The notes below the pieces were generated by a model, which had not been told where the DNA came from, did not search any database, and saw nothing but the letters and a program-made list of their open reading frames with translations. From Ferruginibacter sp. HRS2-29 (GTDB taxonomy: Bacteria > Bacteroidota > Bacteroidia > Chitinophagales > Chitinophagaceae), in contig NZ_RJUB01000127.1 in the NCBI RefSeq assembly GCF_024343615.1, forward strand, positions 1 through 53,422: a stretch of 53,422 bases of DNA, given 5' to 3'. Numbering within the stretch: position 1 is the first letter of the stretch; every line of letters starts with the position of its first letter. Position numbers and translations under genes: made by a program. Below, piece by piece: positions 16,968-25,816 of this stretch.

Positions 16968-19900
16968 CTACCTATACCCTTTGTTTGTTTTTTCTTTTAT
17001 GAGCCTTTCTTTTTCTTTATCTGCTGCTGCAAAATCGGCGAAGGTTTTTACCTGTACCTGCCCTTTTGTGCCCGTCTTCCCATAACGGATGATGAGTTTA
17101 TGCCCATCTGTGGCAACTTCCCAGAATTTGTTGCTTGCTTCATCTGTGTAAGTAAGCCTCCGGAAGTGCAGATCGTTATACAATCCCGATGAGATGCCAG
17201 CCCCTTCCTGGATAAAAAGTTTTCCTCCATCCTCCACAGTCGAAACAGGATTGTTTCCCGGCAAACTGACATTCGCCTCTTCCTGTTCTGTTTCTTCAAT
17301 GATCTTTTCGGTCAGTTTTTTTACAATCTGGCTCATCACTACTTGCGGCTGTAGCAGCCAGTCTTTACTGCTGATGAAGATCATCTTCCAGCCAAAACTC
17401 TTCAGTATTTCCGGGCGCTGATAATACTGTTCTACAATATTGTCGGCGGAATAAAACTGTTCATCATCGAGCAAAATGCTTAAAGTGTAATTGTCATCCG
17501 CAGGATCCAGTTTTACCGCAAGCGAACATTTAAACCCTGATTGACCTACATTGGCTGTAACATGATACCCGTTTTTTACTAATTGCTCACTGATAGAATT
17601 TAAGGTAGCAGGCAATGGAGTTGCCGGTCTTGTGTTTTCTTTTTTCAACATCAACCCGTCCAGTACAACCCTTGCCATTTGCATGTTTCCATTGCTTACC
17701 AGTTCGGCATATTGAAGAAAGCGCTTGAAATAACTGGCTCCTTCATTGTATTCATTCGTGATATTGAAATGTTTGATGCTGCTTACCACGGCCATGTGTT
17801 TCTTTGCACGACTGAAAATAACATTCAGCCTTTTCTCACCCCCTTTTTTATTGATAGGCCCGAAGTTCATGATCATTTTCTTCTTAGCATCAAAGCCATA
17901 ACATACACTTATAATGATGATATCGCGTTCGTCTCCCTGCACATTTTCGAGGTTTTTTACAAACAACCCGATGTATTGTCCCTCTTCGGTACGGTTGTAA
18001 TTTTCTTCCAATTGTTGTTCAAAATGTTTGTCCTCGTTGGCCAGCCTTGTCAACGCATCTTCAATCGTATGTTGCTGCTCCTGGCTGAAAGCTACAATGC
18101 CAATGCTTTCCCTGGTATCCCGCTTCAGCATTTCACGGATCATTTCTGCAATGTAATTTGCTTCATCCAGGTTGCTGCGTTTTTCATAAATGCCTGCCGG
18201 ATGAAAATGAAAACTCATGCTCCTGTCGAATATGGCATCGGTATTTTGTGCCGCATCTTGCGCAGAAAAGGATTCAATAAGCGGCTTTGGTGTATCGTGT
18301 ATCTTTTTATCCGGTATGGTCAACAGGCCGCCATCGTAAAACGCGTGGTTGCTGTAACTGATCAGCGTTTCGTAGCGGCTGCGATAATGCCAGCCGAGCA
18401 TCACGCTATCCAGTTTCTTAGAACCCTGTACCAGCAAGCTATCGGTGTCACTGCTCAATATTTCATCATTCTCATCATTGTTGTCCACATCATCAGGATC
18501 ATCGCCTTTAGCGGTAAAGAAATTGGAAGGGGGCATCTGTTTGTCATCGCCCACAATCACTGTTTGGGGTGCACGATACAAAGCCGGAATTCCTTCTTCC
18601 AATGTGATCTGGCTGGCTTCATCAAAAATGATGATGTCAAAAAACGAAGTGTCTACCGGGAGACTATCACTTACGCTCAACGGGCTCATCAGCCAGATGG
18701 GCTTAAGGTCTTTTAACACAAGGCCGCTTTCTTTTGCGGTCAGTTCACGGATACTTTTGTAACGCATGCTTTTGGAAAATTCATTCTCCAATATTTTTCT
18801 CCCTTCGTTGTAATTCTTTTTGAACTGGCGCTGTTCAGCATCCAGCTGGCTGATGGCCATATTACTGAGTTCCACATTATCTAAAAATTTCTTTCGTTGT
18901 TTTGCCCGTATCAACGCGGCATTCAGCTTCAGTAATTTTTTATAACCGGTTCCAAGTTCAGACACCGTTTTTTCCAGGAGCGCCATGTCCGCATTAGCGA
19001 AATTCTTATTGCCTGCAAAAAATGTCTGTAAAGATTTATCTGCCATCGTAGCTTCGGCTTCCGCGGGAGACAGGGCGATCGTGGACAACATTTCTTTCAA
19101 TGCCGTTGGTAATGTGGCAAACAAACGCAACGCGGGCAGCAATTCCTTCAATCCTTCAACGCTGGCAGAAATGCTTTCCAGTTCATCTGATAATTGCACC
19201 ACTGTTTTTTCTGTATATGAATTGAAAAATTGTTGCAGCTTCTTTTCAAGTTCATATAAATTATTGTTGAACCGGCTGAGCTGCACTACCAATGAATTGG
19301 CGTCTTCCCGCTGAAGCAGGTAATCGATCTCCTCATCTCCTTGCTTGCTCCGCAACATTTCCACGCTCACGTATGTGAGGTCGATATTATCTGTTTTGTA
19401 AACCTGTTGCAAGCGTAGCTTTTCCGATGCGACGGAATCAGAAAGAGAAAATTCTTCCCGCAATTGTTTCAATATTTTGCTGTAGGCCGGTTTAACCTGG
19501 TGTTGATTGAAAGCGTAACATTCATCCAGCTGTCTTTTTAATTTGCGCCAGCTGGAACTGAAGAAACGAAAAAACGAATGTTCTTTTTCCACCGCTATCG
19601 CAAGAGCGGCATCGGCATCCTGTTCACTGAATTTTTGCCGCCAGTTGATGTTGGTATTTTTTGCCTGCTCTAAATTTTTCTCTAGTTGCGCCAGCGACCT
19701 TAACTCGTTATTGAACTGCCGGCCTTTTTCACTTTTACTGTCAACTAACGAAAGATTGTCCGTTTCGGCCAGGGGCTGCAGCAACACCGCATCCTGGATA
19801 AGATTTTTTACCTGCCCTATTTTTTCCGCATGGTTAGAAGCAATATTTTTTTCGGAAAGGAAAGCCGAAAGTTTTTCCAGTGAAATATGAATGTCTTTCG

Positions 19901-22430
19901 TGAGGGTTTCTAACAATTCATAAGGACGTTCTGCTACAAACAACTTATCATTAAGTTTGCTGAAAGGGTGATCTGCAAACGCAGGCTCAGCACCTGTTTC
20001 TTCGAGAGCGGCGCTTAATTCTTTTATGATGTGCCCGAAACGTAACCACTCCTGGTATTGCGGAATCCTTTCCCGCTCTACGGAAGACAACGGGAGAATG
20101 TTTTTTTTGATCTCTACCAGACGCCCGATAAGCGTAATGACCGGCAGACCCGCTTCCGTGGCAATATTTTTATTGGCGGAATGAAATTGTTCCAGCAAAC
20201 TGATCTGCTCCTGCAAATGCTGAAGTTGTATATTCCGCTTCAGGGAGATCTCATTCAGGCTTATCGTATTCCTGATGAAATCGCTGTAAGTATCTTTCAG
20301 GTTTTTGATAAACGCCCTTTTATCCTGCCGGCTGTCGTGGATATAACAACACAACTCATCCAGTTGCTGCTGCTTCAGGCGATGATATACCACATCCAGC
20401 GCTGCTCTTTTTTCGCAGACAAAAAGCACGCTTTTGCCCCTTGCTGTAAAATCTGCCACAAGGTTGGTGATGGTCTGGCTTTTGCCCGTGCCCGGCGGTC
20501 CCTGGATGATATAACTTTCACCGGTACGGCCTTGCAGGATGGCTTTTGTTTGTGTAGGATCGGCTGCAATCACATGATACCAATCCGCAGGATCATTAAG
20601 GTTGAACACAGATTCGCTTTGCTGTTTGGGCAGCGCACTGAATAACTTTTCAAAAACTGCATGCTCCACTTTGTGGTCGATGACATAATTGTAATCGCGT
20701 ACCAGGCTCATTTTTTTGTAATTGAAATTTCCCAGTACCATGTTGCATACATCGAAATCCCAGCTGTACGGGTTTTCTTCGCTACCCGTCAATTCAAACA
20801 ACTGTCGTTCTTTTGTGCCCTCGGTACCCGTAAGCCGATGCGAAGAAATATCCATGTTTTCATTCACCAGGAACTCTGGCAAGGAGGAACGCGGCTCTAC
20901 CCGCTGACGGAATATTTCGAGGCCTAACGGTTTGTAATGATTCGGTTGATAGCTATAATGGATGTTTCGGTAACTATCAAATTGTCCGCCCGATCTGTTC
21001 AATCGTTTTTTATAATTACTGACTGCCTGTTTCGCAACACTGTGCACCAGCCGTATCATTGGCTTGTTGATGTAATTGAGCCTGATCCCTTGCCCGGCAC
21101 TTTCTATCTGCTGCCTGATGGTTTCATAGAACTGGTTCATGCTCATCTCATCCAGGTCAACAAAATCGGGCAGCCTGATCCCATACAATTCCGAAAGATA
21201 ATTTGCCAGCACGGGGTTTACTTCCGCTACGTTATCCATTACCGTTACCACGTAATGATCTTCTTTCAGCTTTTTATTTTTTTTGAGTGTTACAGGAAAT
21301 AACAGCAACGGGCTTTGAATGCGTTCGTTTTTATCTTCCTTCAAATTGTGCCAGTTCAAAAAAGAGGCTACCATTTTCAACTGGCTGAAACCATATTCCT
21401 GCACATCCCGCTGCGCTTCCACTCTTATCTTATCCAGGGAAGCAGATAAATACAGATGATCTTCAAAACGTAAATATTTATTCAACAGGATATCTTTCAT
21501 CCCGGTTACTTTGGACGCTATCTCGTTGTTCCAGGTAAATAATGTTTCGGGGCGAATGCTCTGGTAATGTAGAACGATCGGCACACTGCTCACTGTCAGG
21601 TTTACGAAGCGCATGTTGGGTTTGTAGTACAGGAGCCTGTTGCGGCGACTGGTATCAAACAGCCTGTTGCGGAGTTTATTCAAAATGTATTGACTCTTGC
21701 CGGTCAATTCTTTGTTTACCCAACCGGGAAGATTTTCCAGTTCCGCCTGTTTGTCGGGGATATGATTGCGGTAATTGCGCAGCCTGGTGATGATATCATA
21801 CAGATCGGAGATCCGTCGCTCCCTTTTCAGTTCTGTCATTTCGGTGATCAGCTTGCTGAGGGCGGGATGTACCCGATCGTTGTAGGCTGCAGGGTTTGAG
21901 CGGTAGCGTACAAATAATTTCAATTCTTCCGGATCGTACAGATCAAGCCCGAACGACATGCTGCCAAGTATCAGGCCGAGGCAAAAAATATCTGTAAGCG
22001 CATCATGGTGGCCTGCAATTATCTCGTAGCAATTGTAGCCTGCAACATAAACCGGTTGATCGATCGGCTTGCCTGTATCCGTTTGGATAGCCAGGTCTTC
22101 ATGTTCCTGCTGGCCGGTATCCAGATCAACATTTAATTTTATGCTGCCCGAAATGGTAAAACTTTCTGTATCTGTCTTCTCCGAAACAGCCGAGATTTTT
22201 GCCAGGGCATTTTGCGGAGCATGAGCAAGTTTCTCCTCGATATCCAGTTGGTTGTTGGTGATAAATAATGATCCAGGCGTTTCAAATGGCGCCACCAGCC
22301 CCGCTTCATGAAAACTGAGTACTTCTTCAAATACCGGCAGTACAAAAGCGATCACGTCATCGGCAGAATAATTGCCGATGTCGAAACAGTTTTTCAAAAA
22401 ATCACGGAATGCCTGGGGTTTCGTATCCAT
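16968..22430 (-). CDS. Giant COG1112-type SF1 helicase: kinase-like N-terminus, DUF4011, nuclease-like segment, WGR domain
   Basis: 1820 residues. Residues 25-222 look like part of a Ser/Thr protein kinase: HEAGLVAPFETPGSLFI fits the catalytic-loop position, LTDIFCLGLILG (145-156) fits the DxxSLG helix, and the HRD and DFG residues are missing, so it is probably a pseudokinase. RNRLFDTSRRNRLLYY (about 254-269) is DUF4011-like. Helicase motifs are Walker A GPPGTGKSQT (644-653), Walker B FDEAS (1269-1273), GDDKQMPP (1294-1301), VQGDERD (1498-1504) and NVIFSRAKKHM (1536-1546). A long helical insert spans about 700-1220. Residues 1613-1700 resemble a Vsr-like nuclease and 1745-1820 a WGR domain. 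The M48-type peptidase gene ends 14 bases upstream, so the two are an operon. A defence role is inferred only. Confidence 0.85.
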   Translation of the reverse strand: MDTKPQAFRDFLKNCFDIGNYSADDVIAFVLPVFEEVLSFHEAGLVAPFETPGSLFITNNQLDIEEKLAHAPQNALAKISAVSEKTDTESFTISGSIKLNVDLDTGQQEHEDLAIQTDTGKPIDQPVYVAGYNCYEIIAGHHDALTDIFCLGLILGSMSFGLDLYDPEELKLFVRYRSNPAAYNDRVHPALSKLITEMTELKRERRISDLYDIITRLRNYRNHIPDKQAELENLPGWVNKELTGKSQYILNKLRNRLFDTSRRNRLLYYKPNMRFVNLTVSSVPIVLHYQSIRPETLFTWNNEIASKVTGMKDILLNKYLRFEDHLYLSASLDKIRVEAQRDVQEYGFSQLKMVASFLNWHNLKEDKNERIQSPLLLFPVTLKKNKKLKEDHYVVTVMDNVAEVNPVLANYLSELYGIRLPDFVDLDEMSMNQFYETIRQQIESAGQGIRLNYINKPMIRLVHSVAKQAVSNYKKRLNRSGGQFDSYRNIHYSYQPNHYKPLGLEIFRQRVEPRSSLPEFLVNENMDISSHRLTGTEGTKERQLFELTGSEENPYSWDFDVCNMVLGNFNYKKMSLVRDYNYVIDHKVEHAVFEKLFSALPKQQSESVFNLNDPADWYHVIAADPTQTKAILQGRTGESYIIQGPPGTGKSQTITNLVADFTARGKSVLFVCEKRAALDVVYHRLKQQQLDELCCYIHDSRQDKRAFIKNLKDTYSDFIRNTISLNEISLKRNIQLQHLQEQISLLEQFHSANKNIATEAGLPVITLIGRLVEIKKNILPLSSVERERIPQYQEWLRFGHIIKELSAALEETGAEPAFADHPFSKLNDKLFVAERPYELLETLTKDIHISLEKLSAFLSEKNIASNHAEKIGQVKNLIQDAVLLQPLAETDNLSLVDSKSEKGRQFNNELRSLAQLEKNLEQAKNTNINWRQKFSEQDADAALAIAVEKEHSFFRFFSSSWRKLKRQLDECYAFNQHQVKPAYSKILKQLREEFSLSDSVASEKLRLQQVYKTDNIDLTYVSVEMLRSKQGDEEIDYLLQREDANSLVVQLSRFNNNLYELEKKLQQFFNSYTEKTVVQLSDELESISASVEGLKELLPALRLFATLPTALKEMLSTIALSPAEAEATMADKSLQTFFAGNKNFANADMALLEKTVSELGTGYKKLLKLNAALIRAKQRKKFLDNVELSNMAISQLDAEQRQFKKNYNEGRKILENEFSKSMRYKSIRELTAKESGLVLKDLKPIWLMSPLSVSDSLPVDTSFFDIIIFDEASQITLEEGIPALYRAPQTVIVGDDKQMPPSNFFTAKGDDPDDVDNNDENDEILSSDTDSLLVQGSKKLDSVMLGWHYRSRYETLISYSNHAFYDGGLLTIPDKKIHDTPKPLIESFSAQDAAQNTDAIFDRSMSFHFHPAGIYEKRSNLDEANYIAEMIREMLKRDTRESIGIVAFSQEQQHTIEDALTRLANEDKHFEQQLEENYNRTEEGQYIGLFVKNLENVQGDERDIIIISVCYGFDAKKKMIMNFGPINKKGGEKRLNVIFSRAKKHMAVVSSIKHFNITNEYNEGASYFKRFLQYAELVSNGNMQMARVVLDGLMLKKENTRPATPLPATLNSISEQLVKNGYHVTANVGQSGFKCSLAVKLDPADDNYTLSILLDDEQFYSADNIVEQYYQRPEILKSFGWKMIFISSKDWLLQPQVVMSQIVKKLTEKIIEETEQEEANVSLPGNNPVSTVEDGGKLFIQEGAGISSGLYNDLHFRRLTYTDEASNKFWEVATDGHKLIIRYGKTGTKGQVQVKTFADFAAADKEKERLIKEKTNKGYR

Positions 22431-22444
22431 ATCATTAATTCAGC

Positions 22445-23659
22445 TTATTCGTAAATCTGTTCGCTTTCTTTTTCATTCACTTCGTAAAATGCCGTGAGTG
22501 ACCTGCTGCGGTGTTGTAGCAATTTTTTATCGCTGTGATTTAATTCCTTTTTGACAATGGCCTCAAATACATTTTTTAATGCAACATCTTCCGAAAACTG
22601 AAAAGCCCAGCCAAAAGCAGCTTCTTCAATGGAGCTGTCGGCAAGTGCAAAGTCAAGTAACAAATAACCTAAATAATCCCGGATGCTGTTGTGGGCTTTT
22701 GCTATTTTTTCTGTAAGATCCCGGGTGAGTAAACTATTTTCCGATAAGGAAAAATCAGTGAAAAAATTCTTCGCGTGGCTGACCTGCAAAATGCCTTGCA
22801 TCCATTTTGGTTTGAGGAATAATTGAAGGAATTCCCTGGTAAGGTTTGCCAGTTCCTGTTGCCTGAAAATATCGAGCTGGTCGATGTCGGCGATTCCTTC
22901 GATCATTTTTACGATCTCGTCTTCTGCAGCTTCTTTCTTGTTGTGCCAGAGCTGCAGTGCTCTCGCCCGGATATAATTTTCGGGGTGCGAAACGGTAGAA
23001 GTTTTTTCATGACTGCCTTCGGCAAAAATCTCTTCCGCCTGGCGGAGATAACTTTCGGCGCTTACTTTGGCGAGGCCGGTGGTTGCCTTTACCAGCCCGC
23101 TGATGGCAGGGGCTGTTTCGCCGATGACGGAATAGGCCCCGCGGTCGCAGAAAATTTCTGTATATAATTTATACAAACGTGCTGTTTCATAATGTGCCGG
23201 TTCGCTTTGCGGATTATTGGCGATGGCGGAAATGATGCGGTCGGCGATTTCAAGGTCGCCATCCAGCATACTGTATAATTTTACGTGTGTGAGTTCGTGT
23301 GCTATCACAGCTGTCAGTTCCTTTTCGTCCAGCAACGTTGTAAGCGGACCGCTGAAAACGATGTGTGCTTCGTTATTGTGATAAACGATGCCGGCATTGA
23401 GTTCATCTGTATACCCCGTCTGGTAAACTGTGACTGATAAACCCTGCAGTCCGAGTCCGGATCTTGCTTTATCTACTGCATTATAAATGATAAGATCAAT
23501 GGAGGGATCAAATTTGTAGGTATTTTTCAACAGCCCCGATTTGTATTCTGCCAGGTGGCCGTCTTTGTTATTGACGGCAGCAAAAAACTCCCAGGTTTTT
23601 GTTTGCTGCTTAAAATGATCCCGCACTTTGAGGTGGTACGGCAAAGGTTGTAAAAGCAT
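22445..23659 (-). CDS. Soluble M48-type zinc metallopeptidase
   Basis: 404 residues. The zinc site HELTH lies in TAVIAHELTHVKLY (about residues 118-131), a probable third ligand Glu in YTEIFCDRGAYSV, and the conserved HP...R in SHPENYIRARAL. No signal peptide or membrane segment is visible, unlike HtpX-type M48 members, so it should be cytosolic. The C-terminal 180 residues are helical and unassigned. It is directly upstream of the giant helicase on the same strand (14-base gap), pointing to joint action. The response-regulator gene lies 76 bases further upstream. Confidence 0.8.
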   Translation of the reverse strand: MLLQPLPYHLKVRDHFKQQTKTWEFFAAVNNKDGHLAEYKSGLLKNTYKFDPSIDLIIYNAVDKARSGLGLQGLSVTVYQTGYTDELNAGIVYHNNEAHIVFSGPLTTLLDEKELTAVIAHELTHVKLYSMLDGDLEIADRIISAIANNPQSEPAHYETARLYKLYTEIFCDRGAYSVIGETAPAISGLVKATTGLAKVSAESYLRQAEEIFAEGSHEKTSTVSHPENYIRARALQLWHNKKEAAEDEIVKMIEGIADIDQLDIFRQQELANLTREFLQLFLKPKWMQGILQVSHAKNFFTDFSLSENSLLTRDLTEKIAKAHNSIRDYLGYLLLDFALADSSIEEAAFGWAFQFSEDVALKNVFEAIVKKELNHSDKKLLQHRSRSLTAFYEVNEKESEQIYE

Positions 23660-23735
23660 AGAAAGATTGTGAACAGTAAATCTACCGAAAGTCTTTTACA
23701 AGATCACCTGTGGCAGGCATAAGCAGGCAGAAATT

Positions 23736-24383
23736 TCAGTTAATTTCTACCAGCCCGGTTTTGATGGCATACATGGCAAGGCCTACCCGGGTTTTTATAT
23801 TCAGCTTTTCAAACAGTGAGTCGCGGTAGCCGTCGATAGTGCGTGGACTGAGGTACATTTTTTCCGCTATTTCCTTGTAAGTAAGTTCGGTGCAGGCGTA
23901 TTTCAGGAATTCGGTTTCGCGGTCGTTGATGTTTGCATAGTTTTCGGATGACCCTTTTTCTTCCAGGCCGTTGATGGCATGTATGAGTTTACCGCTGACG
24001 AGATCGGAATAGTAAAACCCTTTTTGCAGCAGGTCGTGCAGGGCTGAGTTCAATTGCGCCGGATCGCTGTCTTTGAGTATATAACCTTTGGCGCCGCTTC
24101 GCAGCATATTGATGATGGCTTTTTCGTTATCATACATACTCAACGCGAGTATCTTGACATCGGGGTGATGCTGTTTCATCCATCGGGCGGTTTCGTAACC
24201 GTCCATTTCGGGCATGTTGATATCGAGAAGGATGATATCCGGGAGTGCGAGGGGGTCTAATTTCTGTACCAATTCGCGGCCATGATCGGCTTCAAAAAGT
24301 ACGGTATGCCCAAGGTCCCGGATGAGGCCGGCGAGGCCATTGCGAAGCAATACGTGGTCATCTACTAAAGCGATTTTTGCCAT
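23736..24383 (-). CDS. LuxR/NarL-family response regulator
   Basis: 215 residues. The receiver domain has the phospho-acceptor Asp54 (IILLDINMPEMDGYE) and Lys104 (YILKDSD). The C-terminal HTH reads DRETEFLKYACTELTYKEIA...YLSPRTIDGYRDSLFEKL, a standard NarL/LuxR DNA-binding helix pair. It follows the histidine kinase after 9 bases and should be its partner. Confidence 0.95.
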   Translation of the reverse strand: MAKIALVDDHVLLRNGLAGLIRDLGHTVLFEADHGRELVQKLDPLALPDIILLDINMPEMDGYETARWMKQHHPDVKILALSMYDNEKAIINMLRSGAKGYILKDSDPAQLNSALHDLLQKGFYYSDLVSGKLIHAINGLEEKGSSENYANINDRETEFLKYACTELTYKEIAEKMYLSPRTIDGYRDSLFEKLNIKTRVGLAMYAIKTGLVEIN

Positions 24384-24392
24384 GATAATTTA

Positions 24393-25196
24393 TTAGGAGT
24401 TAGTATAAGGTAATTCTATAAAAACAGAAGTGCCGCCGGGAAACGATTGTATGGAAAAGCGTGCGCCTATGAGGGATGCCCTGTTTTTCATATTTTTCAG
24501 CCCGATGCCGGTTTCTGAAGCTTCCAGTTTGTCGGCGTCAAAGCCTTTGCCATCATCCTGTACGGCGATGCGCAAAAGCCCTTCGGTATGCTCGATCGTA
24601 ACCCGCAACAACGTTGCTTTGCTGTGCTTGACGGTGTTGTGAATCGATTCCTGGACGATGCGGAACAGCACCATTTCATTTTGCGGCGGCAGCCTGAAAG
24701 GTTTTCCCTGAACGATCAATTCGGTATCGAACACTTCTGTGTTCTTTACAATTTTCAATTCATTGTCGATGGCGTCTTTCAATCCAAGATCGGCTACTTT
24801 ATCGCCGTTCATGCTGCGGCTAAGGTCGCGGAGGTCGTTGATGGCTTTGCCCACCAGTTGGGTGGCGTTTTTGATCTTGAGTTCTTTTTTTTCGCCTTCG
24901 CCAAACTCCAGTGTGGCAAGGTTTAGTTTTGCCAGGCTGAGTATCTGGCCTACGTTGTCGTGTATTTCCTGGGAGATGGTGCGGAGGGTTTGTTCCTGGA
25001 TCTCGATGCGGGTTTGCAAAAGCGATTGAGTGAATTGGGACTGCATGTCTTTTTGTTCCTGCATTAATTTTCTTTTTTTGAGCATAGAGAAGACGATGAA
25101 AAAAATAAACAAAGCGGCCAGGGTCAGAAAGATGGCCGTACCTGTTTTCACCTGGTTGGTCAGGCCTTCCTGGATGTCCCTGTAACTTTCATGCAT
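24393..25196 (-). CDS. Sensor histidine kinase (HisKA_3 type)
   Basis: 267 residues. One membrane segment at about 18-39 is followed by a short coiled linker. The phosphoacceptor is His79 in SQEIHDNVGQILSLAKLNL, and the HATPase domain shows RIVQESIHNTVKHSKA and DDGKGFD...GIGLKNMKNRA. There is almost no extracytoplasmic domain (about 17 residues), so sensing likely depends on a partner, perhaps the membrane protein whose 3' end overlaps this gene by 37 bases. Confidence 0.93.
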   Translation of the reverse strand: MHESYRDIQEGLTNQVKTGTAIFLTLAALFIFFIVFSMLKKRKLMQEQKDMQSQFTQSLLQTRIEIQEQTLRTISQEIHDNVGQILSLAKLNLATLEFGEGEKKELKIKNATQLVGKAINDLRDLSRSMNGDKVADLGLKDAIDNELKIVKNTEVFDTELIVQGKPFRLPPQNEMVLFRIVQESIHNTVKHSKATLLRVTIEHTEGLLRIAVQDDGKGFDADKLEASETGIGLKNMKNRASLIGARFSIQSFPGGTSVFIELPYTNS

Positions 25197-25816
25197 AGAA
25201 ATGAAATTATGATGGTGGAATATAAGATCAGGATCAGGCGGTTGTTGATGTCGCGGAATATTTGCAATGTTTTGTCAAAATCATTTTCAACAAGGTATTC
25301 AGAAAAAAGGTTGTAAGAAAATTCCCCGGCATTGAACAGCAATACCCCGGAAGTGATCCAGAACATGGGCTCCCTGAGCGGGTGTTTGTCCCCGGAAGAA
25401 TTATAAAATTCGAAAAAATAAAGCACGCTGAAAAATACCATGGCGAAGGTACCGATATTTAAAAAATGAAGATTGAAGCTGGCGATGCCCGACAGGAAAA
25501 AGTTTTGAATCAATACAAATAATGAAAAACTACCGATGAATGCTAAGGCCATGAACCTGCTGAATTTATTCCGGAAATGATAATAAAACATGGTTGAATA
25601 AAACAGGTATTCTACGGGTACGGAAAAATTGTACAGCCAGGCATTCGGCTGGTGTAATATATATGCCAGGGATCTTCCGGTAAGTTCCACCAGTACGATG
25701 AAAATAAGGAATGGAATGAACCACCGGAGCACAGACGTACGCAGGCTCCGGTGGTAAAGTATAGCGGTGATCATTGCACCGATCTCAAAATACAGGTGGA
25801 TGGGTAGAGGGAACAT
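25160..25816 (-). CDS. Six- to seven-span membrane protein, possible sensor partner
   Basis: 218 residues from the ATG at 25816. That ATG shares one base with the upstream stop (TAATG), which makes it better than the TTG at 25837. It has about seven hydrophobic helices, from YFEIGAMITAILY to ILYSTIIISFLCMKV. No catalytic motif is seen. Overlap with the histidine kinase gene and coupling to the lipoprotein gene suggest the three act as a sensory unit. The family is not recognised. Confidence 0.75.
   Translation of the reverse strand: MFPLPIHLYFEIGAMITAILYHRSLRTSVLRWFIPFLIFIVLVELTGRSLAYILHQPNAWLYNFSVPVEYLFYSTMFYYHFRNKFSRFMALAFIGSFSLFVLIQNFFLSGIASFNLHFLNIGTFAMVFFSVLYFFEFYNSSGDKHPLREPMFWITSGVLLFNAGEFSYNLFSEYLVENDFDKTLQIFRDINNRLILILYSTIIISFLCMKVTGTSRKA

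Noticed and set aside
17679..18716. 345-codon plus-strand frame opposite the giant helicase
   Set aside because: Antisense shadow of conserved helicase motifs; no start context or family resemblance.
25160..25196. The 37-base overlap of membrane-protein and kinase genes as a frameshift
   Set aside because: Both proteins have complete, sensible ends; overlap with translational coupling explains it.
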